Source: Theocolax elegans
Lineage: Eukaryota > Arthropoda > Insecta > Hymenoptera > Cerocephalidae
NCBI GenBank assembly: GCA_026168455.1
Contig: CM047430.1
Location: 22,524,735-22,588,734 of the forward strand
DNA: 64,000 nt
Direction: 5' to 3'
Notes under the pieces: generated by a model
The model's input: only the letters and a program-made list of their open reading frames with translations
The model's database searches: none
Told to the model about the DNA's origin: nothing
Made by a program: the position numbers and the translations under genes
Shown: positions 53,984 through 63,660 of the stretch, piece after piece
Layout: every line of letters starts with the position of its first letter
Numbering within the stretch: position 1 is the first letter of the stretch

Positions 53984-54580
53984 CTATAAGTCCCCATGGT
54001 TTGACCCAGCTACCTCGAGATTAACTCTTTGTTTTGCCTTCTTTAAATACAAAACATTAGCATTTGGATCGTGCTCGGTATCGAATAAGCGACAAAAATT
54101 AACGCCTATATAGCAGTCGTAATCGAGGTTGGGCATAATCGCCACAGTGATCTCTTTTTTCACTCCTGCGAGTTCGAAGGGCAAATCGACGTAGCCCGCA
54201 ATAGGCGTATAGCGCCCATCGGCTACGCGCGCTCCGCGACCATGACACGGCCTGCGCGTGCGCCCGCAAGCACTGGCTATCTGCAAGCCTAGCGCTCCCA
54301 TAACTGTACGAGCCGCACCTGGATCATTCATCGACCTCACGCGAAATCCTCCGATGTTTACTTGTAACCACCATCGATTTTCGTTCGCGTTATGGTCTCG
54401 TTCGAACTTGTTTCCGATTTGCTCCACACCTGAGGCAAATCGTAGTCGCCGATTTTCACATCGCTTGACTCATCAGCGTCACTCACTGATGGTGCGCTTG
54501 AACCTGCGCCAAGGAATGGTGCGCACGTTGCACTGTATCCCGTCTCTTGTGAGGTCGGTTCGACTTGCATCGGACGCGTA
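53984..54580 (-). pseudogene. Gypsy retropepsin-like protease
   Basis: Two overlapping frames (54358-54570 and 53984-54427) give a polar linker and then the protease. The active site reads MNDPGAARTVMGAL, with the catalytic Asp kept but Pro where Ser or Thr is usual. PFELAGVKKEITVAIMPNLD and YIGVNFCRLFDTE fit the flap and the C-terminal I-G-x-x-hydrophobic region. One frameshift lies near 54360-54420. Confidence 0.75.
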
Positions 54581-54599
54581 GTAACCTCGTCTACGGCGC

Positions 54600-55739
54600 C
54601 CGTCTCTCGTTTCCCGAAGTCGCGCGTTTACTGCATTGGTATGCCAGGTGAGTGGGGTCACCACACACGTAGCAACAGCGTTTTGGCTTACTCTCCGTCT
54701 TTGGAGAGGATTCTAGCCTTTGCAGTTTGCTCTTCTTTTCAGAATCCTTGTTGGAGTTCTGGTTTTGGAGGGCTGGTTCTTATTGGAATTATTCGCGCTT
54801 TCGTTGCGTTTAAATTCGGACAAAGCTTTTGTCATAATTGCTGCTATTTCCGTGAAACTGTAGGACGTCTCCGTTGAGTTCACGGCAGCTATTTTAGGTT
54901 TATTTTTCTTTTTGGCAATAGGTTTGTAAGCCATTTTCGGTAAAATCGTGGTTTCCGGTAGCGGAGGCGAGCGATATGTGGGCTCCACCTCAAACGCTAG
55001 TTCTACGCAGTTATTTGCGTAGATTCTGTTCCTATCCTAGTGCTACTCGCTTGCACGGAGACGGTTAATTGCGTTAACATGCGCATCATTACGTCCATTT
55101 TATCCTCGAACTCTTTATATTTATCCAACTTTTGTTCTAATTTGTTAAATCTTTCGTTACACACATTTATAAATTGGATGAAATCCGTCGGTACTTGGCA
55201 CTCTGTTCCCGACGGCAACGTTCTCGTCGAAAACTTTTGGGAGTCGTTGGACGGTTGTCTTTCAGTTTGTGCTAAATTAGTATTTGTGCTCCTCTGACCA
55301 GTGTCTGTGAGCGTTCCTCCTTGTGGCGAAGTTTCTGTTTGTCTGCTCGTGCTTTCTATCGCTTGCTCGTTTTGCGAGATAAGTTGATCCATTTGTCTAA
55401 TTTGGACCAACGGATCTGTATCAATTAGGGATATCAGGTGAGGCGCGTCATGATCTACTCCTTCTTCCAGGATCGTAGATCGGTTTTTTCTGCGCACGTT
55501 TGATTTATAAACGTGCGTCTCAATTCTTCGCGTTTAACCCGAGCCTCTTCGTCAGGCAAATCGCTAGACTCAAAGTCTGCTTGCGAGTAATAACCTAGTA
55601 ACCACTTGTGCAAACGAGAAACTTTCTCTAACCTGAGCCCTGCGTGACTCAAGTTGAGTGCAGTGAGGGTTTCTTCTATATCCTCGGGAGACAAAGCATA
55701 GCACCAATGCTGAAGTTGTAATTGCGTATTTTCTGACAT
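54600..55739 (-). pseudogene. gag: Gypsy gag with CCHC knuckle
   Basis: The start at 55739 gives MSENTQLQLQHWCYALSPED, a SAP-like helical head. After a frameshift near 55480 comes a Gln/Ser/Thr-rich stretch and a coiled coil (NERFNKLEQKLDKYKEFEDK). A stop at 55003 is followed by another frame, with the nucleocapsid knuckle CYVCGDPTHLAYQC at about 54627-54672. The capsid core between coiled coil and knuckle seems much shorter than usual, so an internal deletion near 55000 is likely. Confidence 0.75.
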
Positions 55740-56614
55740 TTTCGCAAAATGTCGTTTGCGCTACGTAAAACTAACTTTTTACAAGTGCGCTTATAACATA
55801 AAATTACCACTGTGTGTGCGCGTTTTCACTCACACTGAGATTCGTTCTAATATCTTTTGGAATATTTAAATTCCAAAAATATATTTTAGCCGGATTTATT
55901 ATATATTCAATAATAAAGGAGCTAACAATAAAAAAAACCAAAATGTGCATACGATTTGCAAGCAATGAATTTATAAATATAGCAAATTAAACAATATTAA
56001 ATTTACAAAGTAAAAAAATAAAAAGATTGTTGCATTCTCTTAAACACTTGCGCAGACACAGCGGTGTAACGCAGAAATTTCTATTTTCGCAATTGGAAAA
56101 AATAATTAAATTAATTAAATTCGGTTTGATAAGCAATCCATGAAAATTTTAAGTAATTTGATAATATTTATTTTTCTTAATAAAAAAAACCACTTGCGAA
56201 ATTAGCGCCACGCCAAGAATACGCATGAACAATAACAAAAATAGTTCGTGTTAATTTCAGTTTTTAAATTGATATTTAAAAAAAACAAAATTAATCTCAA
56301 TATTAAACCAAAAAAAAATTAAAGAGTTAGAGCGACACTCATCAAATGCTCCGTTGTGAAAAATTACAAAAAAACTTATAATTTTAAACAAATTAAAGGC
56401 TCTTTAATTTTTAAAAAAATTGAAAAATTCTTGCGTGTGAATTTCAAGATATTATTCTCGAGTAATATCTTGAATTGCGTTTGAAATTATATTTCTATAT
56501 AATTTCGGCATTTCTGCGTTTATACACAGTGAAAATGTAAACAATGTGCTCTACTTACTATCGCGCGATGGGTGCCTCCTCGCGGCGATCTCACCTTCGA
56601 GGTGTCCTAACGTC
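55740..56614 (-). other. AT-rich region between Gypsy gag and 5' LTR start
   Basis: The rest of the 5' LTR and the primer-binding leader should be here, but no match to the body of the 3' LTR is seen. The sequence is strongly AT-rich with repeated AAAAAATTAAA motifs. It may be a replaced or rearranged LTR segment, or a later insertion. Confidence 0.4.
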
Positions 56615-56806
56615 GATACACGCTTGTTTCGGTCGTGGCCAGGAACGAATCTGCCTCCTCATGCGCGGTCTCACGATCGCCGCGCGTTGTTGCCGAATCT
56701 CCGCAGGGGAGGCGCGTTCATGTACGCATGTATGCTCAAGTCGCGACAAATTCGGTGGTTGACGGTAATTGCGCAGTAATTATGCGCCAGAAGAATTACC
56801 GTTATA
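56615..56806 (-). repeat. Gypsy 5' LTR, matching portion
   Basis: Matches 50560-50733 of the 3' LTR with a few substitutions, including the shared non-canonical TATAACGG start at the element end. Confidence 0.8.
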
Positions 56807-57420
56807 AACAATAACTTTAGCTTTAAGAGTAGATATATCGTTAATATTTATTTTTTTCCCAAAAATTCATCCATCAAATTATTAAAAGTAATTAATTCAT
56901 TCGGAATTTTTATAACTGTATTATCGATTTCACATTTTGTACCGTTTTTGTTTACTCCAATATTTAATAACCACGTTTTGAACATACTATTGAGATTGAT
57001 CAATCTTAAATTATTATTTAATGTTAATTTTTTAAACAATTGCCATAAAGAATTCCACACATGATTCTAATATTTGAATTCTGTTTCCAAAACGGACTAT
57101 AGGAAGTGTTTGTTGAAAATATCCAGATGTTACAAATATTTTACCACCAAATGGTGTATTATTGCGACATAAATCTTTGAAAAAAATATATATAATTTCT
57201 AATGCATATTTGCAAGCCATTGATATTTCATACCAAATAATTAATTTAATATTTTTTAAATGACGACCTAGTTTTGAATTTGTATAAATTTTGCATGTTG
57301 ATGGTTCATTTAAATTAAATGGTAATTTAAATGTTCAGTGAAGAGTTTTACCATCTATTAATAAATTTATTGCATATGGCGATAAACCATCAGACATTAA
57401 TGAAGTTAAAAAAGGGAATT
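56807..57420 (-). pseudogene. Helitron C helicase fragment, right of the Gypsy insertion
   Basis: The minus strand reads FKLPFNLNEPSTCKIYTNSK, KNIKLIIWYEISMACKYALE, GKIFVTSGYFQQTLPIVRFG and, in the next frame, KIPNELITFNNLMDEF and LKAKVIV. Walker B reads IIWYE, with Tyr for the catalytic Asp. The frame joins directly to HVSPRNSDV at 49928 once the Gypsy is removed. It is the same family as copies A and B. Confidence 0.82.
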
Positions 57421-57439
57421 AACGATATACACAGTAAAA

Positions 57440-58210
57440 ACGCAATTAGCGGGGTTATCCCGGAAAACCTCAGAAATTCCCGAAATTTTCAGGAAATCCA
57501 ACAATTAGTGGTATGATCCCGAAATACCTCAGAAATTCCCGAAATAACCGGGAAATTCCGCCATTAGCGGAGTTATCCCGGAATACCTCATAAATTCCCG
57601 TAATATCGAGGAATTGCCGTAATTAGTAGATTTATCCCGCAATACCTCAGAAATTCCCAAAATATCTAGGAAATCCCGTAAATCGTGAAGTTAACCCAGA
57701 AATAGCTCTAATATTACCGAAATATTCAGCAAATCCCGTGATAAGTGGAGTTATTGCAGAATACATCATAAATTCCCGAAATTTTCAGGAAATCCCGTAA
57801 TAATTGGTGTCATCCCGAATGATCTTAGAATTTTCAGATATTTCCAGGAAACCCCGTAATTAGTGGATTTATCCCGGAATACCTTAGAAATTGCCGATCT
57901 ATCCAGCAAATCCCGTGATAAGTGGAGTTATTGCAGAATACATCATAAATTCCCGAAATTTTCAGGAAATCCCGCAATTAGTGGTATGATCCCGAAATAT
58001 CTCAGAAATTCCCGAAATATCCTGGAAATCCCGTGATTTGTAGATTTATCCCGGAATACCTGAGGAATTCCCAAACTCTCCAGGAAATCCCGTAGTTAGG
58101 GAAGTTATCCCAGAAATACCACAGATATTGCCGATCTATCCAGAAAGTCCCGCAATTAGTGAAGATATCCCAGAAATACCTCAGAAATTCCCAAAACTAT
58201 TGGCAATCAG
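57440..58210 (-). repeat. ~60-bp minisatellite, about 13 units
   Basis: Units contain ATTAGTGGAGTTATCCCGGA, ATACCTCAGAAATTCCCGAA and ATTTTCAGGAAATCCCG in that order, about 59-61 bp apart. Reverse-complemented they match the array at 21930-22190. Single units vary at many positions, so the array is old. Confidence 0.9.
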
Positions 58211-58920
58211 GAAGACTGTGCACTAGTAACGATGGCATCAAGAGATCCCAGAAATCCGTCGATGTTATCACTGGGTGGGAGGTAGCAACTGTATATTCGC
58301 ATACCCGCCACCTCCACCCAGGTAAAATTGGGGAGCGGCGCGGCCATTTTTCCGGATACATTCATGTTTCCACATACCCAGATGGCCGCTCTGCCAGTGG
58401 CATCACTCACCCATTTCTATTCAATGCGATCCCTGTACTCCTTGCTGACGATAACAATGTCAGCCTGCTCTTCTCTGACCAACTGTGGCAGCAGATCGTG
58501 GACAACAGCTCAGTGGTTTAGGTTGATTAGTAGCACCCTAATCATTTCTGTCAGATGCTTCAACCCTAGGCGCGGATATGTTCTTTTCCGCCGCGCAATC
58601 CACTACTTTGTGGCCCACTTGGCCGCACCGGAAACACTGCGATGATCGGTCAACTGCGCTTTTGTAAGCCTTTGCGAAGTGACCGATCTCGTGGCATCGC
58701 TAACAACGCGTGATCGGCTCGCGGAGCCGAACACTGCAGTTGACCCAGCCTATCCGAAGCTTCCCATTCTGTAGCAGCTTTTTTGCTGTAGACGCGGGAA
58801 GAAAGACGCTGGTCTAAGTGCCTCCATATGACTTTCTAAGCTTTATATTCCCAGAAGGTACCATATTTGGCCTGATCACCGCAAATATTACCTCTGCCAT
58901 TTCTTCGTCGGCAAGAATAA
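58207..58920 (-). pseudogene. R1-like LINE fragment: gag zinc knuckles and endonuclease start
   Basis: Reading the minus strand from about 58920: ILADEEMAEVIFAVIRPN, then KKLLQNGKLRIGWVNCSVRL, then zinc knuckles RCxRCHEIGHFAKAY and CFRCGQVGHKVVDCA. This is the R1-clade ORF1 end. The endonuclease start follows at 58410-58207: MAAPLPNFTWVEVAGMRIYS and CYLPPSDNIDGF. Stops at several positions and truncation on both sides make it a dead scrap. R1-type elements normally insert in rDNA or telomeric repeats, but no such target is seen here. Confidence 0.75.
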
Positions 58921-59150
58921 ATATATAGTTCGTGGAGATCAATAAAGCCTTTTATTTTATTTGAATTTTTTTTTTAAATTGAAAAATTTCGATTTTTCAT
59001 GATAGAATAACTCTTAGTCAAATTATTTTCCACACCTAAAATTTTTTTTGTACTTTCTGAAAGATATTTCCAGTCTTATTTCAAAATTAGGTGCGATTTA
59101 AAATTTTCATCATACCACTTGACGTGAAATAGTCCATATATATATATATA
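58921..59150. other. Penelope tail scrap and spacer
   Basis: 58934-58951 is the 18-bp GTGGAGATCAATAAAGCC also found at 11250-11267. After it comes AT-rich sequence and (AT)n up to the Helitron end. No gene. Confidence 0.5.
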
Positions 59151-59445
59151 CTAGCATCCCCCGTCGCGGCTTCGCCCGCTCTGTAATTGCATAGAACTCG
59201 TAATATTAGAAAATATCATAAAGATAGGTTTACCATATTTCAGTTTTCATTGGTTTTAAATAATGTTTTTAAAGAACTTCACGGTAGACAACATTTTTTG
59301 TTTGTGAATTGTTTGTTAATAAAAGAAATTGATTTTCTGATGTACCTGTTCTTGACAAACCAACATACAATTGACCGTGTGAAAAACAATCAGATAGCAA
59401 ATCAATCCCAACGTATTGAAATGTCTGACCTTGAGCCTTATTAAG
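59151..59445 (-). mobile_element. Helitron D 3' end with helicase C-terminus
   Basis: The minus-strand frame reads NKAQGQTFQYVGIDLLSDCF then SHGQLYVGLSRTGTSENQ, the PIF1-type end of a Helitron protein. The terminus follows 120 bp later: hairpin GCGGGCGAAGCCGC, then GATGCTAG, then (AT)n. A hairpin followed by CTAG and insertion beside T is the Helitron 3' signature. The helicase is cut at 59442-59445 by a TTAA insertion. Confidence 0.8.
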
Positions 59446-60163
59446 GGGGTATCCTGCTTTGGAAGGCCTAAAAAACCGTTTTTTAGGGAATTTTTTTAAG
59501 ATAGAAAAAAATAACCAACTCCAGAGAACTTTCAGGAATATTTTATTATATAATTGAACATTATACAAAAATTTTTTTAAAGAAAAATTTCAAAATGCAG
59601 CCGATTATTAGGCACATTTGTTGGGCAATCCGTAATCCGAGTCTTCTATTGGCGGGAGTGATAGAGCTCTTATCTTGATCTGAAACAGAAAGCCAAAAAA
59701 AAATTTCATTTTCATACATGTATTTTCTATTTGAACCAAGAAAAATCCGAAGAAATTGTGAAATTTGAAATTTTTTAGTCTTTTAGAAATTTATTTCCAA
59801 AAACCTTTTAGGTTCATATTGAAGAGTAGATAAAACTGACGCAAAAAAACTTCGGATCGTTACGATGGGTTATTTATTTTTTTTGCAAACACGCCCACCA
59901 GTTTAGAAAAAGTGGAAAAACGAAAACTCGAGAAAAAGCGCTTTAAAGTTTATGAACTGGAAAAATGTTAATTTTCGACTATTTACGGCAATAATTCGCT
60001 AATCAGCTATTCCTGCGCCATACAATAGACCTTCAGCTTTCTCATGGAACTCATTTTGTTGAAGTTGTTCAAGTCTACGGGCCGTACGAGCTTCCTTACT
60101 GGAAAGAGACGAACGTCGTCTTTCTCGTTCAATCCGTTGTATGTCGACATTATCCGCAATCAT
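59446..60163 (-). mobile_element. TTAA-flanked DNA transposon end (Kolobok-like candidate)
   Basis: GGGGGTATCCTGCTTTGG starts right after a TTAA that lies within the Helitron helicase codons for INKAQ. The next ~550 bp are non-coding, and then a minus-strand ORF (59999-60163) ends toward this terminus. A TTAA target and G-rich end fit Kolobok or piggyBac-type transposons. The family name is tentative, and the other end was not found. Confidence 0.4.
59999..60163 (-). pseudogene. Short charged transposase-tail-like ORF, 54 residues
   Basis: The ATG at 60161-60163 opens MIADNVDIQRIERERRRSSL, goes on through a highly charged helix (EARTARRLEQLQQNEFHEKA) and ends EGLLYGAGIAD. I recall similar charged helices ending in LYGPG-type tails at the C-terminus of some insect DNA transposases, but cannot name the family. 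A SINE head directly upstream probably cut off the rest. Confidence 0.35.
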
Positions 60164-60250
60164 TTTACATTGCTGGCTAATCGGGTCTTAAACCCGAGCC
60201 CCTTCGGATCCGAAGGCGTTCACGCTAACCACTACGCCACGCCCGCACTG
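60164..60250 (-). mobile_element. tRNA-derived SINE head
   Basis: The minus strand reads GGGCGTGGCGTAGTGGTTAG (A box) and GCTCGGGTTTAAGACCC (B box), with an anticodon-arm-like CCTTCGGATCCGAAGG between them. The anticodon loop is one base short and the acceptor stem is not paired, so it is not a functional tRNA. No poly(A) or clear body is found. Confidence 0.55.
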
Positions 60251-60282
60251 GTCGTAGCGCTCCTTATTGCTCTTATATGCTA

Positions 60283-60354
60283 CCGATACCGCGCCACCTC
60301 GCGGTGTCGGTAATGCTGGCATCTTATGACAAGTGGATTAAATCCACCTTGTCA
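60283..60354. other. Two strong adjacent palindromes
   Basis: CCGATACCGCG (60283-60293) pairs with CGCGGTGTCGG (60300-60310). TGACAAGTGGATT (60327-60339) pairs with AATCCACCTTGTCA (60341-60354), with one bulge. Their role is unknown. Confidence 0.5.
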
Positions 60355-60404
60355 CAATATACATTTCAAAATTATATTTTGTCAAGAATAGATAATATAT
60401 CTCT

Positions 60405-60470
60405 CTATATTATATAAATATTTCGCCGCCGCCGTGTCTAAGATTTCAGGATTCAATATATATATATATA
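60405..60470. repeat. Shared repeat flank ending in (AT)n, second copy
   Basis: Same sequence as 22600-22650 (TAAATATTTCGCCGCC, GCCGTGTCTAAGATTTCAGG), again ending in (AT)n with another element starting inside the AT run. Confidence 0.7.
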
Positions 60471-60560
60471 CTAGGGGGGCATTGCCCGCCTACGCGCTTT
60501 GCGCGCCAACCCCCTATTTTTAATTTGGAAATAGTATATTGTGTGCCTAGGGCGTAAAGT
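60471..60560 (-). mobile_element. Helitron E 3' end
   Basis: On the minus strand the hairpin GCGCGCAAAGCGCG and a second small hairpin (GGGCAATGCCC) precede CCCCTAG and then (AT)n. The element is interrupted about 90 bp inward by the I-like LINE's poly(A). Confidence 0.7.
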
Positions 60561-60651
60561 GGGCTTTTTTTTTTATTTATAGCATTTTAATCTTACAATA
60601 AAGATTATTTGCGTTTTCATATATTTAATAGTATATACATAATTGTCTTAT

Positions 60652-62274
60652 TTACAGCTTGAGACTACATTTAGTTAAGTACGAGTATATAGTTTTAGAT
60701 AATGTTTCCGTTGGTCTGTAGAGTAAGTGTGTTGATTGTAGTGGAAGCCTGAATTTTAATTTACTTAATTTTTGTATGTCTATTCTTTGACTGTCATAAT
60801 TGGGACATTGCCACAGAATGTGTTCAGTGTCTTGCGATTCCGATCCACATTCACATTTACTTTCATCGGCAAGATTTATTTTATATAATGAGGCATTGAG
60901 GTTGTAGTGTCCAGTTCGACATCTGTTTATTGTGGTAATGATTTCGCGTTTGAGTCGAAGTCCTGAAAACCACGGTTTGCTTTGGATTTTATAATAATTT
61001 TTAAAATACATTTTTCCTTTGTTTGAACTATCTTTTATAAGTATTTCGTTGGTGTTATTCAAAGAAACTTTTTTTAAATTTTCGCTGAAGCCTGTAAATG
61101 GGATTTTGTAATTCCCTGTCGCAAGGGTGTTCGCTGCTTCTTTTGCTTTTGTATCCGCTTTCTCGTTTCCTATAACTCCTATATGCGCTGGTATCCACAA
61201 AAATTTTATTTTTTTCCCGTTATTATTCTTGTTAAATTCGTAGACTTTTTGTTTAATTAATAATACGTATGGGTTCGTTCTAACATCTAGTTGTGTGTTT
61301 TTTATGGATAACAGCGCACTTAAGGAGTCAGAGAAAATGCCATAGTTATAATTTGGTTTGTTTGTCGCTATATTTACAGCTTGAAGTAACGCATTACATT
61401 CTGCTGTGAAGATACCTGCTTCTTTGTTTAGACTTATCGTATTACATTTTTGATAGGCCGGGCAGATACTTGCACATCCAATTGATATAGAACTTTTAGA
61501 TTTACTTCCGTCTGTATATATAGGAATGCAATTTTCTTTAATTATGAATTTTTCTATAGCGGGATTTGGATCTTTGTGTTGTTTTAGAAAGTGACCAAAT
61601 TCTGTGTCTATGTCGATATTAGATAACAAATTATGGTAGTTGTGTAAATATATGGGGTAGATTTTTTCGGTATATATATAATCTTCAAGATCTTTTAGTT
61701 TTTTAATACAGTCTGTGATAATGCACTTATCTTTTGCGAGTTGTGTCTTGTTGTTTTCTAATTTATTTTTGAAGTGTTTGACGGATTGATAAACCATAAG
61801 ATTATTGTTGAAGTAAACCTTACAAAGGTAGTTGTTACCAAGAAATTTAAATCTTTCTATTAAGAGTGGTAATTTAGACTCGCCTAACAGAACGTTTGTG
61901 GATGTACTTATACTTATATAGAGTCCTAGATCTAGTCTAATAGCTGTATATTGAATTTTTTTTATTTGTACGATTTGATTTAATTGAGTGGGACAGTAGA
62001 CAAAACAGCCGTATTCTATACTAGAACGTAACAAACTTTTATAGAGTGTAATTAGAGATTCGGGATCTGCTCCCCACCACGTACCTCTTACAAATTTAAA
62101 AATGTTTAATGCTCTTAAACTGTTTGCTTTTATGTGTTCGACGTGACTTAGAAATGTCCATTTGTAGTCTAGAATAATTCCTAGAAATTTAACTACGTTG
62201 CTGGATTTAAATGTCTTGTTTTTTATTTTTATTTGAGTTTCCCCCGGTTTGATATTTTTTTTATTAAAATTCAT
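60652..62274 (-). CDS. LINE C ORF2 C-terminus: RT thumb, RNase H, CCHC
   Basis: A 540-residue open frame starts in the RT thumb (VVKFLGIILDYKWTFLSHVE) and includes RSSIEYGCFVY. The RNase H has all four acids: IPIYTDGSKSK (Asp), TAECNALLQAV (Glu), GIFSDSLSALLSI (Asp), GVIGNEKADTKAKEA (Asp). A zinc-finger-like end KCECGSESQDTEHILWQC closes it. It is unusually well kept for a dead element. The Met given is internal. The natural frame extends upstream past a stop at about 62377. Confidence 0.85.
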   Translation of the reverse strand: MNFNKKNIKPGETQIKIKNKTFKSSNVVKFLGIILDYKWTFLSHVEHIKANSLRALNIFKFVRGTWWGADPESLITLYKSLLRSSIEYGCFVYCPTQLNQIVQIKKIQYTAIRLDLGLYISISTSTNVLLGESKLPLLIERFKFLGNNYLCKVYFNNNLMVYQSVKHFKNKLENNKTQLAKDKCIITDCIKKLKDLEDYIYTEKIYPIYLHNYHNLLSNIDIDTEFGHFLKQHKDPNPAIEKFIIKENCIPIYTDGSKSKSSISIGCASICPAYQKCNTISLNKEAGIFTAECNALLQAVNIATNKPNYNYGIFSDSLSALLSIKNTQLDVRTNPYVLLIKQKVYEFNKNNNGKKIKFLWIPAHIGVIGNEKADTKAKEAANTLATGNYKIPFTGFSENLKKVSLNNTNEILIKDSSNKGKMYFKNYYKIQSKPWFSGLRLKREIITTINRCRTGHYNLNASLYKINLADESKCECGSESQDTEHILWQCPNYDSQRIDIQKLSKLKFRLPLQSTHLLYRPTETLSKTIYSYLTKCSLKL

Positions 62275-63660
62275 GAAAATTGTTTTGCTCGGACATAGTT
62301 CTAAACCTAATTCTCGTAGGTTATTAAAGAGTGTGTTAATTGCTTTTTCTATGAGGTGGAATCTCGGTTTATTTTACTGATTATAATAGATAGCTATGTC
62401 TTCTGCGAATTGTGAGACACGTATAGATTTAGGAAGATTTTTGGTGATATTGGCAACGTAAATACAATATAATAAGGGGCTTAGTACGCCACTTTGAGGT
62501 ACGCCTTTATTTACAGTTCTGAAATCGTTACCTAGTATATCGGAATAAACTATTATATCTGTAGTTAGAAATTTTACAAATTTTACCAAATTTAGAGGGC
62601 ATTTATTAATAGCGAGTTTTTGCAGTAATATATCCGGTATCACATTATCAAATGCTCCACTAACATTTAAAAATGCGACGAGTACATTTTTTTTCATGTT
62701 AAAAGAATCTTGTACGTATAGATGTAAATTGACTAAACTGTCTAGCGTACATTGACCTTTTCTAAAACTAGTTTGTGAGGGATGGAGAATATTTTCTTGT
62801 TCTACCCACCACTGTAGTTTATTTTTAATAAGTGTTTCGAAAAGTTTACATAAACATGAAGATAGGTGAATTGCCCTTATACTTTTACCATCTGATTTCT
62901 TAATAAAGAGTAAATAACTATCTTTCCATTGTTTTGGATATATATTTGTTTTATACATTTCGTTATATATATCAATTAGTATAAGTTTAAAATTAAGAGT
63001 TAAATTTTGTAAAATTTCATAATCTATGCCGTCGGTTCCTAGACTAGAGTGTACATTTTTTGTGTTTAATGCTAAATTAAATTCCGCTAGAGTAAAAGAT
63101 GATTCTAAAAATTCATTTTTGCTACAATTCGGTAGTAGAGGTGGGTCGTTGTTACACCATGCGGGACTGATTTTATCTAGTGCGTTTGTAATATTGTTAT
63201 GCTCTTGGTTGTGTTCGGTACTGTGCGAGGGTTTTATGCTACACCATTTGTTTTTAAGAATTTGACAAATGTTCCAAACATATTTGCCATTAGTTTTGAA
63301 ATTGATGTTTTGACTGAATAATCTAAAATAGTCTCTTTTTTTACTTTTAAATGTTTTTTTGGCTTGTGCACAAGCTTGTTTGTACTCTATGTAATCGTAA
63401 AGTTTTTTGCTAAATTCCCATTTTTTAAAATTGGCTTTTCGAATTCTTTTGATTCTCTCACACTCTCGATCCCACCAAGGAACTGGATTTTTGTGTATTT
63501 TATTGTGTACAATTCTTTTTGTCGGTGTACTGTTATTAATTGTATTAGTTATAATCCTAGTAAAAGTATAGTATTTTTCCTCTGCATTGGAGTTTTCATA
63601 ATCTATTGTAAATAGTTGGTGATAGTTTTTCTCGAGAATTTCAGTAAATTTTTGTCAATT
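62275..63660 (-). pseudogene. LINE C ORF2: linker and reverse transcriptase
   Basis: From about 63620 down, frames read NPVPWWDRECERIKRIRKAN (linker), and GTDGIDYEILQNLT, then YPKQWKDSYLLFIKK. The RT core (62958-62374) has FETLIKNKLQWW, TSFRKGQCTLDSL, FLNVSGAFDNV, GVPQSGVLSPLLY and SQFAEDIAIYYN. Two catalytic Asp residues are replaced: Asn in motif A and Glu in the FADD box. A TAA follows after IYYNQ, and several frames are needed in the linker. Confidence 0.82.

Larger units (their letters stand above)
49929..56806 (-). mobile_element. Gypsy LTR retrotransposon, 6.9 kb, inserted in Helitron C
   Basis: AACA lies on both sides (49925-49928 and 56807-56810) and the Helitron helicase frame continues across the two flanks. 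Reading the minus strand, the order is 5' LTR, gag, protease, RT, RNase H, integrase, polypurine tract, 3' LTR. There is no envelope ORF. LTR ends are TATAACGG and CCGTCACA, not the usual TG start. The two LTRs match only over the ~190 bp at their starts. Confidence 0.88.

Noticed and set aside
57440..58210. CRISPR array
   Set aside because: Whole 60-bp units repeat with no unique spacers; it is a eukaryotic minisatellite.
60172..60244. tRNA gene (minus)
   Set aside because: Six-base anticodon loop and no acceptor pairing; better explained as a SINE head.
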